This document shows positions 16,166 to 25,506 of a DNA stretch of 64,000 nucleotides, piece by piece (positions within the stretch are counted from its first letter, which is position 1; each line of letters starts with the position of its first letter). Source of the stretch: Rhizobiaceae bacterium (GTDB lineage Bacteria > Pseudomonadota > Alphaproteobacteria > Rhizobiales > Rhizobiaceae); assembly GCA_025698895.1 (NCBI GenBank), contig JAILWO010000002.1, positions 124,001 through 188,000 of the forward strand. Reading direction: 5' to 3'. The notes beneath the pieces are model-generated. The model had not been told where the DNA came from, did not search any database, and saw nothing but the letters and a program-made list of their open reading frames with translations. The position numbers and the translations under genes were made by a program.

Positions 16166-18175
16166 TTAGTTCGGGCAGCCAGCCGCCGCCCGGCGCTTTG
16201 GTGCCGAAAGAAGGGAGCCGAAGCTGTCCGCTCGGGCCGGCCGCCCGACGTAAAAACCCTGAGCAAGGTCTATACCGCGGATTCGCAGCAGTTCCATTTG
16301 CTCCTCGCTTTCCACCCCCTCGACGAGAATCTTCGGACCACGATTGCGCAGCAGTCCGACAATGTCCTGGAACATGGCCTTGCCGCGGGGCGTGAGGCAG
16401 TCGTGCAAGAAGGAGCGGTCGATCTTCACCACATCGAAATCGATAAGTCGCAACCACGACAGGCCGGCGAAGCCGGTGCCGAAATCATCGAGCCAGATCT
16501 TTATGCCAAGCAGCTTCAAGTCGCTGATGCAGCGCAGTACGTCTGAGTGCATTTCCATTTCCAGCCCTTCGGTGATCTCGAAGGCCAGGCGGTTTCCCGG
16601 TACCCCGGCGTCACCCAGGGCGGCGGCTACCGATGCGGCGAAGCCCGGCGCCTTGAGCTGGACGGGGGAAACGTTGACGCTGATCGTGCGGATGTGCTCG
16701 TTGGATGCGAGTTGAAGGCAAGCCGTTCTGATTGCCCACTGGCCGAGTTCCAGAATCATCCCCGTCCGTTCCGCCGCTGGGATGAACATGCTGGGAGGCA
16801 CGGACGTTCCGTCCGGCATGGACAGCCGCATCAGCGCCTCCATCGCCTCCACCTTGCCCGAGCGGAGGCTCACGATGGGTTGGAAGACCAGCGACACGAG
16901 CCCGCGTTCGATTGCGATTCTGAGCACGGCGGCGATGTTCTCGCTCTCGTCACTGCTTTGCGGATCGTTCGGATCGAAAAGGCGTGCGCAATTGCGGCCG
17001 CTGGCCTTGGCCAGGTACAGGGCGCTGTCCGCCTCCTGAATGACTCTTTCCAGCTTCGTGCCGGCCTCGCTGCGCGTGTACGTCGCACCAACGCTCACTG
17101 TCACCAGCTGAGTGCCGTCTCGCCGCTCGTCATGGATGATCCCAAGCCCCTCCACCGCTCGGCAGATTTCCTGGGAGAGGCTGGCGACATGCTCGGGCGA
17201 ATAGAGCGGGGACAAGATGATGAATTCCTCGCCGCCATAACGACCGATCGAAGCCCTGTGCTCCTCCGCGATCCGGCGGACGCGGTCGGCAACCTTGGTG
17301 AGGCAGCGGTCACCCTCCTGGTGGCCGTAATGGTCATTGAAGCGCTTGAAGAAATCGACGTCGACCAGCAGGACCGCGAAGGCGGTGCCGTGCTGTCGCC
17401 AGCCGTTCCACAGCTCCCTCAGCCGTTCGTCGATGGCTCGACGGTTTTCGAGCTCGGTCAGCGGATCGGTGCGCGACAGCCGCAGCAGCGCCCGCCCCCT
17501 CTCGGTGGCCTCCCTATGCTGGTTTCGGGCCTCGAGCGCGTTGAGGAAGACGTTGTAGCGCTCCCGGTTGAGTTTGAAATTGATGTAGGTCGTGAAGATA
17601 AAACACGAGATGTAGAACGCGCCGAAGACCAGCTTGTACGTCGTCGTCGAAGGGATAAAGTAGTTTACGGTGTAGAGTATGAGCAGGATGATGGTCGAGG
17701 TGGCAACGGAGAACCTGAAGCGGAACGTGAAAAACAGGTTCGCGCTCATCATGAATATGGTTCCGAAAACCATATAGTAGGCGACGCTTTCCTGATTGCT
17801 GCTCATGGCCGTCGGAATCAGCCACCCGACATAGCCGAAGATGATGGCACCGGCGCAGGTTACGTCCAGCCATTGCGTGGGCGCCTCGACGCGGAGCAGG
17901 GTTTCGAGCGTCACAAGCGCGGTCACGCCGACCACGAGGCGCGCCGCGATCGTGTAGAACGCGACGTCCGGGACCAGCAGAATATCCGCGAAGGCGAACA
18001 GCAGATAGATGATGACGGCGATGTAAAGCCCGGGCCGGGCCGCCTTTCTGCGCGCGGCCTGGGATTCCTTGTGGAAGAGCGCCCGCAACTCGGCGGGCTC
18101 GGGCATTTCATGCGAATGGGGGACCGGCTCCACAGGCGCAAGCTTGCCCACTGCCGATATCGCGTAGTCGCTCAT
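16166..18175 (-). CDS. Membrane GGDEF-EAL cyclic-di-GMP enzyme
   Basis: A 669-residue protein: a cytoplasmic lead-in, about six membrane helices (residues about 50-210), a coiled linker, a diguanylate cyclase domain with GGEEF in RYGGEEFI, and a phosphodiesterase domain with EAL in VEAMEALMRL, ITEGLEME, DDFGTG and KIDRSF. Both active sites look intact, so it could make or degrade c-di-GMP depending on the signal. The N-terminal membrane region is a likely sensor. ATG 18175 is chosen over a longer start because the leader before it is not conserved in character. It is divergent from a methyltransferase. Confidence 0.92.
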   Translation of the reverse strand: MSDYAISAVGKLAPVEPVPHSHEMPEPAELRALFHKESQAARRKAARPGLYIAVIIYLLFAFADILLVPDVAFYTIAARLVVGVTALVTLETLLRVEAPTQWLDVTCAGAIIFGYVGWLIPTAMSSNQESVAYYMVFGTIFMMSANLFFTFRFRFSVATSTIILLILYTVNYFIPSTTTYKLVFGAFYISCFIFTTYINFKLNRERYNVFLNALEARNQHREATERGRALLRLSRTDPLTELENRRAIDERLRELWNGWRQHGTAFAVLLVDVDFFKRFNDHYGHQEGDRCLTKVADRVRRIAEEHRASIGRYGGEEFIILSPLYSPEHVASLSQEICRAVEGLGIIHDERRDGTQLVTVSVGATYTRSEAGTKLERVIQEADSALYLAKASGRNCARLFDPNDPQSSDESENIAAVLRIAIERGLVSLVFQPIVSLRSGKVEAMEALMRLSMPDGTSVPPSMFIPAAERTGMILELGQWAIRTACLQLASNEHIRTISVNVSPVQLKAPGFAASVAAALGDAGVPGNRLAFEITEGLEMEMHSDVLRCISDLKLLGIKIWLDDFGTGFAGLSWLRLIDFDVVKIDRSFLHDCLTPRGKAMFQDIVGLLRNRGPKILVEGVESEEQMELLRIRGIDLAQGFYVGRPARADSFGSLLSAPKRRAAAGCPN

Positions 18176-18458
18176 CGCCGAGAGAACTCTTACGAGGGGC
18201 TTTTGCAGCCTGATTGTTGCTTCCGCCAACAACGCAGAACAACTCCAACGTGCGACGGCGATCCCGACGCCTCGCAAACTATGGGGTCCTGAGCAACAGT
18301 GTTCGGTTAATCGCCCATGGAGTCCGGCTCGAAATACCCCGGTGCAATCAAAGGCGGTTAATCAAGCGTCAACAAAATCCAAAGAATGCTATCGAGTGCG
18401 AAAGTTGGCAGAGGGGGTTCGCTACGCTATTAGCGATCTGTTAACCAAGGGGCATTTT

Positions 18459-19490
18459 GTGAATACAATTCTCGATGGAAAGAGCCTGATCACGGGCGAG
18501 ACGATCGCCGCCGGTCTTGGAAGGACACTCGACGACCGAAGCGAAGCCTTCGAGACGGCGCGCGCCGAGCTAGCGCTCATCCTCCACACCACCCAGCAGC
18601 AGATCAGTCAGCAAAAGGCGCCAGCCGAAATCATACAACCGTTGATGGCGCGTCTGGAAGCAATGCGGCTGCGGCTTCACGCCGATGTCTGGCGGGCGCT
18701 TGCGCCAATCATTCAGAACCACCCGGTCCTCGATTATTTTCTTGAAGACCCGCTGACGCGGTGGTCGTTCGAGAAGCCGCGCGGCTATTCCGGCGACGCC
18801 CAGTTGCTGGACTATATCTATTGCGACCCGCATGTCGCCGAAAGCATCGAAAGTGCTTCCGAAACCGGCAAGGCGCTCTACGGCTATACCCAGAATGTAC
18901 CCTCCTGCGTGGCGGCGCGGGAGAGACGGGACCTCCTGACACGCTATGTCGACGAGATCGCCGCCAAACGCGGAGCCCAGACTGAAGTTCTGGCAATTGC
19001 GGCCGGGCACTTGCGGGAAGCAAAACGGTCCGTCGCGTTGCGCGAGGGGCGTCTGAAGCGCTGGGTCGCGCTCGACCAGGACCCGCAGAGCGTCGGCCTC
19101 ATCGCGCGCGACTTCGCCGGCACCGCCGTCGAGACGATCGATGGTTCCGTGCGAACCTTGCTGGCGAGAAGCCACAAGCTGGGCACGTTTGACTTCATCT
19201 ATGCGTCGGGACTTTACGATTACCTCCAAGACAAAGTGGCGGTGAAGCTCACCAAGACATGTCTCCGGATGCTGAAGCCTGGGGGAACGTTCCTCTTCGC
19301 GAATTATGCCGAGGGCAATCCAGACGCCGGCTACCGGGAAACGTTCATGAACTGGGTGCTGTTGCTGCGTTCCGAGGCCGACATGTGGAACATCATCAAT
19401 GCCAGCGTCGATCGCAACGACGTCGAGGCGCGGGTGTACTTCGGGGAAAACCACAACGTCCTGTATGCTGCGGTCGAGATGCGAGGCTGA
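18459..19490 (+). CDS. Class I SAM-dependent methyltransferase with long N-terminal domain
   Basis: A 343-residue protein from a GTG at 18459 that follows AAGGGG; an ATG at 18342 would add 39 residues. The C-terminal half has the methyltransferase motifs: VLAIAAGHLREA (motif I region), WVALDQDPQSV (acidic loop), FDFIYASGLYDYL and KPGGTFLFANYA. The first 150 residues are helical and include RGYSGDAQLLDYIY. I do not recognise the substrate. Divergence from a c-di-GMP enzyme with about 280 bases between them suggests a shared regulatory region. Confidence 0.75.
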   Translation: MNTILDGKSLITGETIAAGLGRTLDDRSEAFETARAELALILHTTQQQISQQKAPAEIIQPLMARLEAMRLRLHADVWRALAPIIQNHPVLDYFLEDPLTRWSFEKPRGYSGDAQLLDYIYCDPHVAESIESASETGKALYGYTQNVPSCVAARERRDLLTRYVDEIAAKRGAQTEVLAIAAGHLREAKRSVALREGRLKRWVALDQDPQSVGLIARDFAGTAVETIDGSVRTLLARSHKLGTFDFIYASGLYDYLQDKVAVKLTKTCLRMLKPGGTFLFANYAEGNPDAGYRETFMNWVLLLRSEADMWNIINASVDRNDVEARVYFGENHNVLYAAVEMRG

Positions 19491-19767
19491 CATATCCAGG
19501 GAGAACGCGGCGCGGCTTCGCCCTGTAGTGCAGTTCAGTGACCTGGTCTCTGCCGCTCCGGCGGTGTGGCGCGAAGCAGGCCTCCGCCATAGGGCAAGAG
19601 GATAAGGCCTCGAATCGGATAGTCACGCCGAGGATGTTCGCCTGGCTGTGGCTGTTGTCGCCAGCGCAAGTCGCATTTCCGATCAGGAGCAGTGCAAGAA
19701 TCTGTTGTCATTGGCCGACTGTCCCCAACGGGCGCCGGTGCGGCCGGCACCTGCCGACCGCAGCCCT

Positions 19768-21039
19768 TTATTGATACAAATCGGCGCGGGTCGGCGGCAG
19801 GCCGGAGGGGCCGCGTTTGCGCGGCGTCGCAACCGTCTGGTTGATCTGCACCGTGCCGCGCTCGAAGGCTAGGGCGCAGCCGGTGAGATAGAGCAGCCAC
19901 AATCGCGCCCTCGGGGCACCGACCTCGGCCGTCGCTTCGTCCATGCGAGCGCCGAGACGTTCGGCCCAGAGCCGGCAGGTGCGACCGTAGTGCTCGCGCA
20001 GGTTTTCCACGTCATGCACCTCGAAGCCATGGGCCTCGAGATTTCCGAGCGTCATACCGATATGGTCGAGCTCGCCGCCGGGAAATATGTACTTCACCAG
20101 GGCACGATGTTCGGCGCTCTTGCGGGCGAAGGCACTCTTCGATTTCTTCATCCGCCGGGTGATGGCGTGGTGCAGGTAGATGCCGCCCGGCTTGAGGAGC
20201 CGCCGGACGGCGGCGAAATATGCCGGATGGTTGGCGATGCCGACATGCTCGAACATGCCAACCGAGGCGATCTTGTCAAAACGGCCTTCGAGCTCTTGGT
20301 ACGGGGTCACCTGGATGGTGATCCTGTCCTCCAGACCTTCCGCACGAATGCGCTCGCGAGCCAGCTCCGTCTGCGCTTCCGACAGCGATACACCGGTCGC
20401 CGTCACGCCGTAGTTCCTGGCGGCGTGGATCAGCAGGGCCCCCCAGCCGCAACCGATGTCGAGAAAGGTTTCACCTGGCGCCAGTCTGAGCTTGCGGCAG
20501 ATATGGTCGAGCTTGTCGCGCTGTGCCGTGTCGATGTCGTTCGCCCAGTCGGTGAAATAGCCGCAGCTATAGACCATGCGGGAGTCGAGAAAGAGCCTGT
20601 AGAAGGCGTTCGAGACGTCGTAGTGGTGGCTGATCGCGGTCTTGTCCGAACCGGCGATATCGGCATTGCGGCCGGCGAGACCGGCGGTCGCGACGGTGCC
20701 GCCGCGGCCCATCAGAACGGCCGGCAGGCCCTTCAGCAGCCGCCATCGCGGCAGGTCGCGCAACTTCGCCTTCAGTTTGCCCGTCGAGCCCCTCTCGACG
20801 AGATCGAACAGGCTGCCGCCGGTGACGTCGACACGCCCTTCGGCCCACAGTTCGGCGATGGTTCCGATATTCGGCCTGAGGATCAACCGGCGCAGGACGT
20901 CGGGACCGGCGATTTTCAGCGCGACGCCGCCATCGGCCCGACCGATGCGCACGCCGGTCCACAGCTCGACCGAGAAGTTCGGTCCGATCGTCTCGACGAG
21001 GACGCGGACCATGTCTGCTGCCTTTTCATCGTGTGACAT
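19768..21039 (-). CDS. Cyclopropane-fatty-acyl-phospholipid synthase family methyltransferase
   Basis: A 423-residue CFA-synthase-like enzyme that uses SAM to modify acyl chains of membrane phospholipids. The N-terminal part holds the ELWAEGRVDVTGGSLFDL element, then ISHHYDVSNAFYRLFLD, LDIGCGWGALL (SAM site), GVSLSEAQ and the active-site stretch VGMFEHVG. The ATG at 21039 follows GGAGAG. It appears to be a single gene. Function in the strict sense, or tailoring of other lipids, cannot be told apart by eye. Confidence 0.9.
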   Translation of the reverse strand: MSHDEKAADMVRVLVETIGPNFSVELWTGVRIGRADGGVALKIAGPDVLRRLILRPNIGTIAELWAEGRVDVTGGSLFDLVERGSTGKLKAKLRDLPRWRLLKGLPAVLMGRGGTVATAGLAGRNADIAGSDKTAISHHYDVSNAFYRLFLDSRMVYSCGYFTDWANDIDTAQRDKLDHICRKLRLAPGETFLDIGCGWGALLIHAARNYGVTATGVSLSEAQTELARERIRAEGLEDRITIQVTPYQELEGRFDKIASVGMFEHVGIANHPAYFAAVRRLLKPGGIYLHHAITRRMKKSKSAFARKSAEHRALVKYIFPGGELDHIGMTLGNLEAHGFEVHDVENLREHYGRTCRLWAERLGARMDEATAEVGAPRARLWLLYLTGCALAFERGTVQINQTVATPRKRGPSGLPPTRADLYQ

Positions 21040-21372
21040 GCCGCTCTCCCGCGTCCCTGACCGCCCCGGCCGTATCTGACCGGAGCCGCGCCGCGGAATC
21101 AACATGGCCGCGACGACAAGGGATCGCTGCCCATCGAGGGCACGGATTTGATCGGATGCACCGAGCCCGGCGCACGACGGCATCGCCCGCTCACCGCTCG
21201 TCGATCGTGTGCAAATCGTCATCGACGCTTGCCAAGCGGCCACTCAGAGACGCTGGGTGGACGTGGTACCGGGCTTGAGATGTGAGATGGACCACCCGAT
21301 GAGGAGAACCGGGCCATCTCAAAGGAACCGGGACAACCTCTGATGTCATGCCGATCCGCCGTTTCCCTGCCG
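21040..21372. other. Intergenic region containing the start of a repeat
   Basis: No gene is seen between the CFA-synthase start and the end of the CtaG-like gene. The last 20 bases belong to the 21351-21439 copy of a direct repeat shared with 26736-26819. Confidence 0.5.
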
Positions 21373-21439
21373 TCACGGCCCTTCCGCGAAGCCTGTTGTT
21401 TCGGCTCGTCGGCCTTCCGCGCGCTCTTGCGCGGCCAGA
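21351..21439. repeat. Direct repeat copy A, 3' end of the ctaG-like gene
   Basis: About 85 bases are shared at roughly 80% identity with 26736-26819. The repeat encodes the last 20 or so residues and the stop of the CtaG-like protein (RLAAQERAEGRRAETTGFAE). The two copies have the same orientation and bracket the oxidase cluster. They end two unrelated proteins with nearly the same peptide. Confidence 0.7.
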
Positions 21440-22035
21440 CGCGAGGCGAGCAAGGCTCCGCCCACGACGAAGGGCAGCGCGCCGAGCAGTGCCATGAGGC
21501 CGCCGCCGAGCCGCTGGTCGGCGACCGGTTCGAGGCCGAAGGCGCCGAGGCAGAATTCGGGAGCGTAGATGAGCGTCGGCGCGACGACGAGAAGGACGCC
21601 GAGCATCGCCATGTGCATCGACGTGAACAGCATCGCGACCGCGCCAATGGCGATTTCCTTGTCGTCGCGGCCGGCAAGACAGATCCACCACAGTGCCAGG
21701 CCCGCCACAAGGAAGCTGAACTGCTGGAGCGCGAAGATCGATACCCAGCGCGCGGCCGCCTCGTGCATGGCGGGCGCGTGCCAGCCCCAGACCACGACGA
21801 ATTCGAAGGCGGAGGCGGCCAGCGCCGCCAGCAGCGGCCTTCGCGGCCTCCAGAGGCCGGGGAACAGCCGCAACAGGCCGATGACGATCAGCGGCGCGGC
21901 GACCACGACGACGCCCAGGTGAAGGATCATGTGCGGGGAAAAAGCGCGTCGCGCCATGTCCGCCAGCGGGCCAAGCCACAGCCATGAAAGCAGCAGCAGG
22001 CCCGCCGCCAGTGGCCAGCCCTTCGTCACGGACAT
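21373..22035 (-). CDS. CtaG-like (caa3-type) oxidase assembly membrane protein
   Basis: A 220-residue protein with about six membrane segments and the CtaG_2 pattern: AFSPHMILHLGVVVVAAPL, ALQQFSFLVAGLALWW and MLFTSMHMAMLGVLLV with conserved His residues. This family (caa3_CtaG) is linked to maturation of haem-copper oxidases. It is the last gene of the oxidase operon and its start overlaps the end of the small membrane-protein gene. Its final 20 residues come from a repeat also found at the end of the AraC regulator. Confidence 0.85.
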   Translation of the reverse strand: MSVTKGWPLAAGLLLLSWLWLGPLADMARRAFSPHMILHLGVVVVAAPLIVIGLLRLFPGLWRPRRPLLAALAASAFEFVVVWGWHAPAMHEAAARWVSIFALQQFSFLVAGLALWWICLAGRDDKEIAIGAVAMLFTSMHMAMLGVLLVVAPTLIYAPEFCLGAFGLEPVADQRLGGGLMALLGALPFVVGGALLASRLAAQERAEGRRAETTGFAEGP

Positions 22036-22346
22036 GTCGAGACCGCGAGCGTGGGAAAGAGCGTCCAGATCGTAGCCACGAGCCCCGTCCAGCCGCTGGC
22101 CCGGCTGACAACGCGCGCGAAGCCCGGCGCCGCGCCGTACCGTGTGGAGTAGAGCATCGCCAGCAGCCCCGCCTGCAGGAGGACGGCCACGACGAACGCC
22201 AAGGCGAGAACAAGCCTCGACCGTGACATTCCGAACACCGTTGCATCCAGCATCATCGAGCACAGCACCCCGTGCAGCCCGTAGACGGCGCTGAAGGCGG
22301 CGAGCCAGGCGACCGGTGACACGAGGATGCGCAGCAGGTCCGTCAT
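22026..22346 (-). CDS. Small membrane protein of the oxidase operon
   Basis: A 106-residue protein with three hydrophobic segments (VAWLAAFSAVYGLHGVLCSM, LVLALAFVVAVLLQAGLLAM and SGWTGLVATIWTLFPTLAVS). Its ATG overlaps the stop of the fused oxidase subunit gene (ATGA), so it is co-translated. I do not recognise a named family; by position it could be a subunit-IV-like or assembly component. Confidence 0.75.
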   Translation of the reverse strand: MTDLLRILVSPVAWLAAFSAVYGLHGVLCSMMLDATVFGMSRSRLVLALAFVVAVLLQAGLLAMLYSTRYGAAPGFARVVSRASGWTGLVATIWTLFPTLAVSTCP

Positions 22347-24826
22347 GTCGCGAGACCCGGAAGATAGGCCGCGAGCAGGATGAGCGCGGTCGTCACGCAG
22401 GCATAGCCGATCCAGACAGGCGCGATCGCCAGTTCCGCCCGCCGGCGGGAGGAGATGTAGCCGGCTCGGTGCCGCGACAGGAGGAAGGCCAGCATCAGGC
22501 CCGCCAGCACCGCGTGCAGCAGCCCGTACGACCCCAGCACCCACAATGTGGCGCCGTAGGCGTGGGAGGAGGGGGAGGGCGCGCCCGCCAGGAAGACCAT
22601 GAGCGCCACTCCCAGACCGAGCATGCCGCCGAGCGCCATCAGAAGTCCTGGGACGGGTCCCTTGCCGTCGCGGTTGTTCCGGATCGAAAAGACGCCGCCG
22701 GCGATGCCGAGCGCGGCACCGGCCGACGCAGCCACCAGCGCGAACGGGGAGGGGTTCGCGAAGGCCGGCGGCGGCCAGCCCGGGGCCACGGTCCACAGAA
22801 ACGCGTAGCCGAAGAGCAGCGAGCCGAAGAGGGTTCCGTCCGCGACGAGCAGGAACGCCGAGCCCCACCAGCCCGGCGGCCGGTCGGATTCGGCGATATT
22901 GGGAACACGAAGGTCGCGGCCGATGGGCTGTTCCCCCAGGTCGTTCCTGGATCCGAGCCGCCACACCCACAGCCACCCCAGCGCGACGACGCCGGCGACG
23001 GCGACCGGCGTCAACCAGAAAACCTTGATAAGGATCGACAGGAAAAAGAGGCCCGTCACAGCCGCCAGCACGATCGGCAGATGCGTGTTGGTCGGATAGA
23101 CGACGTGCTGCTCCGGGACGCCCGTCGCGACGTCGACCATCAATGTCTCGCGCCGGCCGCTCGCCGGGTCGCCGAGATAGCCCTCGCCGCGCGCGAGCCG
23201 GACGGGCAGTCCCGGATCGTCCCACAGTGGCTCGCGCGAATCGACATGCGGCAGGCTCGCGAAGTTGTAGGCGGGCGCCGGCATCGTCGTGGCCCATTCC
23301 AGCGTGCCGGCGCGCCAGGGATTGCGGGCGGAGTGGTGCCGCACGACGGCGTGAAGGACGACCTCGACAAGCACCATCGCGAGGCCGAAGGCGAGGACGA
23401 ACCCGCCGACCGACGAGATCAGGTTGATCGCGGTCCAGCCGTCTTCGGGCGCGTAGGTCGAGATGCGTCGCCGCTGGCCCATCAGCCCGACCCAGTGCAT
23501 GGCCAGGAAGGTGGCGTGGAAGCCGGTGAAGATCAGCGCGAAGGCGACCTCGCCCAGCCGGAAATAACGCTTCCGGCCGCTGACCAGCGGAAGCCAGTAA
23601 TAGACTGCGGCCAGGATCGGAAAGACGAAGCCGCCGAACAGCACGTAATGGAGATGCGCGGTCACGAAGGCGGTGTCGTGCACCTGCCAGTCGAACGGCA
23701 CCACCGCGACCATGACGCCCGTCAGCCCGCCGATGACAAAGGTGGCGAAAAAGCCGAGAATGTGGAGCATCGGCAGGTGAAGCCGTGGCGTGCCCTTCCA
23801 CATCGTCCCGATCCAGGCGAAGACCTGCACCGCCGTCGGAATGGCGACCAGCGTCGAGGCGGCCGAGAAGAAGGCGAGCCCCATATGGGGGATGCCGGTC
23901 GTGAACATGTGGTGGACCCACAGGCCGAAGCTCAGGATCGCCAGCGCGACTGCGGCCGCCACCACCCAGCGATATCCGAGCAGGGTGGTCGACGCCATCA
24001 CGGGCAGGATTGTGGAGATCACGCCGGCGGCGGGAAGGAAGATGATGTAGACTTCGGGGTGGCCGAACAGCCAGAACAGGTGCTGCCACAAGAGGCTGTC
24101 GCCGCCCAACTCGAGCTGGAAGAAGGGAAGCCCGAACGCGCGCTCCAGCTCGAGCAGGATCGAGCCGAGGATCAGCGGCGGAAAACCGGTCAGGATCATC
24201 AGCGCCGTGACCAGGATGTACCAGGCGAAGATCGGCATCCTGCCGAGCGACATTCCGGGTGCGCGGTATTTCAGGATCGAGACCGTCAGCTCGACCGCCG
24301 CGCTGATCGCGGAAATCTCGACGAATGTGATGCCGATCAGCCAGAAGTCGGTGTTGATGCCCGGCGAATGGATCTTGCCGGTGAGCGGCGGATACATGAA
24401 CCAGCCGCCGTCCGGTGCGATGCCGAAAAGCAGCGCGACCAGCAGCATCGCGCCGCCGAAGAAGTAGCACCAGAATCCGTAGGCGGTGAGGCGCGGATAG
24501 GCCAGATCGCGCGTTCCCAGCATCTTCGGCAGCAGATAGATCGCCAGCCCCTCGATCGCCGGGATGGCGAACAGGAACATCATGATGGTCCCGTGCATGG
24601 TGAAGAACTGGCTGTAGACTTCGGGCCCCGCGAAGGCCGAGTGCGGCGTGGCGAGCTGCGCCCTGATCAGCATGGCCAATATGCCCCCGACCAGGAAATA
24701 GAAGAACGCCGTGACGAGGAACATGAGCCCGACGTCGTTGTGGTTCACCGTGGAGAGCCAGCCTCTCCAGCCGGGCCTGGAAGACCAGATCGCGGCAAGC
24801 CGCCGGTGGCGGGTCAGGGCCTTCAT
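22343..24826 (-). CDS. Haem-copper oxidase subunit I/III fusion
   Basis: An 827-residue fusion. The first 560 residues are subunit I with the haem and CuB ligands: FTMHGTIMMF, the His-Tyr crosslink GHPEVYIIFLPAAG, WVHHMFTTG and FVTAHLHYVLF. The remainder is a subunit-III domain (WWGSAFLLVADGTLFGSLLF) with further membrane segments. GHPEVY keeps the proton-pathway Glu. It reduces oxygen to water and pumps protons. The partner subunit II lacks CuA, so the donor is probably quinol rather than cytochrome c. ATG 24826 overlaps the upstream subunit II stop by 4 bases. Confidence 0.92.
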   Translation of the reverse strand: MKALTRHRRLAAIWSSRPGWRGWLSTVNHNDVGLMFLVTAFFYFLVGGILAMLIRAQLATPHSAFAGPEVYSQFFTMHGTIMMFLFAIPAIEGLAIYLLPKMLGTRDLAYPRLTAYGFWCYFFGGAMLLVALLFGIAPDGGWFMYPPLTGKIHSPGINTDFWLIGITFVEISAISAAVELTVSILKYRAPGMSLGRMPIFAWYILVTALMILTGFPPLILGSILLELERAFGLPFFQLELGGDSLLWQHLFWLFGHPEVYIIFLPAAGVISTILPVMASTTLLGYRWVVAAAVALAILSFGLWVHHMFTTGIPHMGLAFFSAASTLVAIPTAVQVFAWIGTMWKGTPRLHLPMLHILGFFATFVIGGLTGVMVAVVPFDWQVHDTAFVTAHLHYVLFGGFVFPILAAVYYWLPLVSGRKRYFRLGEVAFALIFTGFHATFLAMHWVGLMGQRRRISTYAPEDGWTAINLISSVGGFVLAFGLAMVLVEVVLHAVVRHHSARNPWRAGTLEWATTMPAPAYNFASLPHVDSREPLWDDPGLPVRLARGEGYLGDPASGRRETLMVDVATGVPEQHVVYPTNTHLPIVLAAVTGLFFLSILIKVFWLTPVAVAGVVALGWLWVWRLGSRNDLGEQPIGRDLRVPNIAESDRPPGWWGSAFLLVADGTLFGSLLFGYAFLWTVAPGWPPPAFANPSPFALVAASAGAALGIAGGVFSIRNNRDGKGPVPGLLMALGGMLGLGVALMVFLAGAPSPSSHAYGATLWVLGSYGLLHAVLAGLMLAFLLSRHRAGYISSRRRAELAIAPVWIGYACVTTALILLAAYLPGLAT

Positions 24827-25482
24827 TCGCCGCCCTCCAGAAATGCCTGCCAGTCGTCCGGCCCGTGCGCCACGACGGTGAAGGCGTGGCGGTCGTAGCC
24901 CGGCCCGCTGAATTCCGAACTCAGTCCGGCATAGGTTCCCGGAACATCCGCCTCAATCCGCAGCACGTTGACGTGGCCGGGGATCGCGTCGAGCTTTCCG
25001 GCCAGCCGCGGCACCCAGAAGCTGTGTATCACGTCGACCGTGGTGATCGCGACGTCGACCGGCCGGCCGGCGGGAATGTGAAGGACGTCTTCCGTGATCC
25101 GCCCGGGCGCGTCATCGTAGGAGAAGGCCCAGGACCATCGTCTCGCCTCCGCCTGGACGCTCGCGGCATCCGCGCCGTCGCGCGGCAGCAGGCGCTCGCC
25201 GAGCCACAGGCCGTAGGCGAGAAGGGACAAGAGCACCGCGACCGGAAAGGCGAGGCCGAGACCCATGATCCAGACCTGCTCGCTGCCGTTTTGCGCCGCC
25301 GGCTTGGCGGCCGCGCGCCAGGCGAGCGCCACAAGCACCATCACCAGCGCGAAAATCGCCACGGAAGCGGTCAGCATCACCCACCAGAGCGTGGCGATCG
25401 AACGCGCGGCCGGACCGCCGGGCTCGAGGGGCGAAAGCGGTCCCGCGCAACCCGACAGCACGATACCCGTTGTCACCGACAC
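24823..25482 (-). CDS. Haem-copper oxidase subunit II lacking CuA (quinol type)
   Basis: About 219 residues with a lipoprotein-like start (TTGIVLSGCAGP), two membrane helices and a periplasmic cupredoxin domain (DVIHSFWVPRLAGKLDAIPG). Where cytochrome c oxidases have Cys-Ser-Glu-x-Cys-Gly-x-x-His-x-x-Met, this protein reads GLSSEFSGPGYDRH, so both CuA cysteines and the following ligands are gone. This is like the CyoA subunit of bo-type quinol oxidases. The start is uncertain: GTG 25482 is the first usual start codon near the signal sequence, but a basic residue before it (KRLLKLS) suggests a real start slightly upstream, overlapping the divergent gene. Confidence 0.82.
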   Translation of the reverse strand: MSVTTGIVLSGCAGPLSPLEPGGPAARSIATLWWVMLTASVAIFALVMVLVALAWRAAAKPAAQNGSEQVWIMGLGLAFPVAVLLSLLAYGLWLGERLLPRDGADAASVQAEARRWSWAFSYDDAPGRITEDVLHIPAGRPVDVAITTVDVIHSFWVPRLAGKLDAIPGHVNVLRIEADVPGTYAGLSSEFSGPGYDRHAFTVVAHGPDDWQAFLEGGE

Positions 25483-25506
25483 GGACAGCTTGAGGAGACG
25501 CTTGCC

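Noticed and set aside
16547-18292. 581-codon plus-strand frame opposite the GGDEF-EAL gene
   Set aside because: The minus strand holds intact GGEEF and EAL motifs; the + frame is a shadow.
22316-24898. Long open frame of 860 codons on the + strand opposite the oxidase genes
   Set aside because: It mirrors the real subunit I/III gene. Its product is Arg/Asp/Gly-rich with no family motifs, a typical shadow in GC-rich coding DNA.
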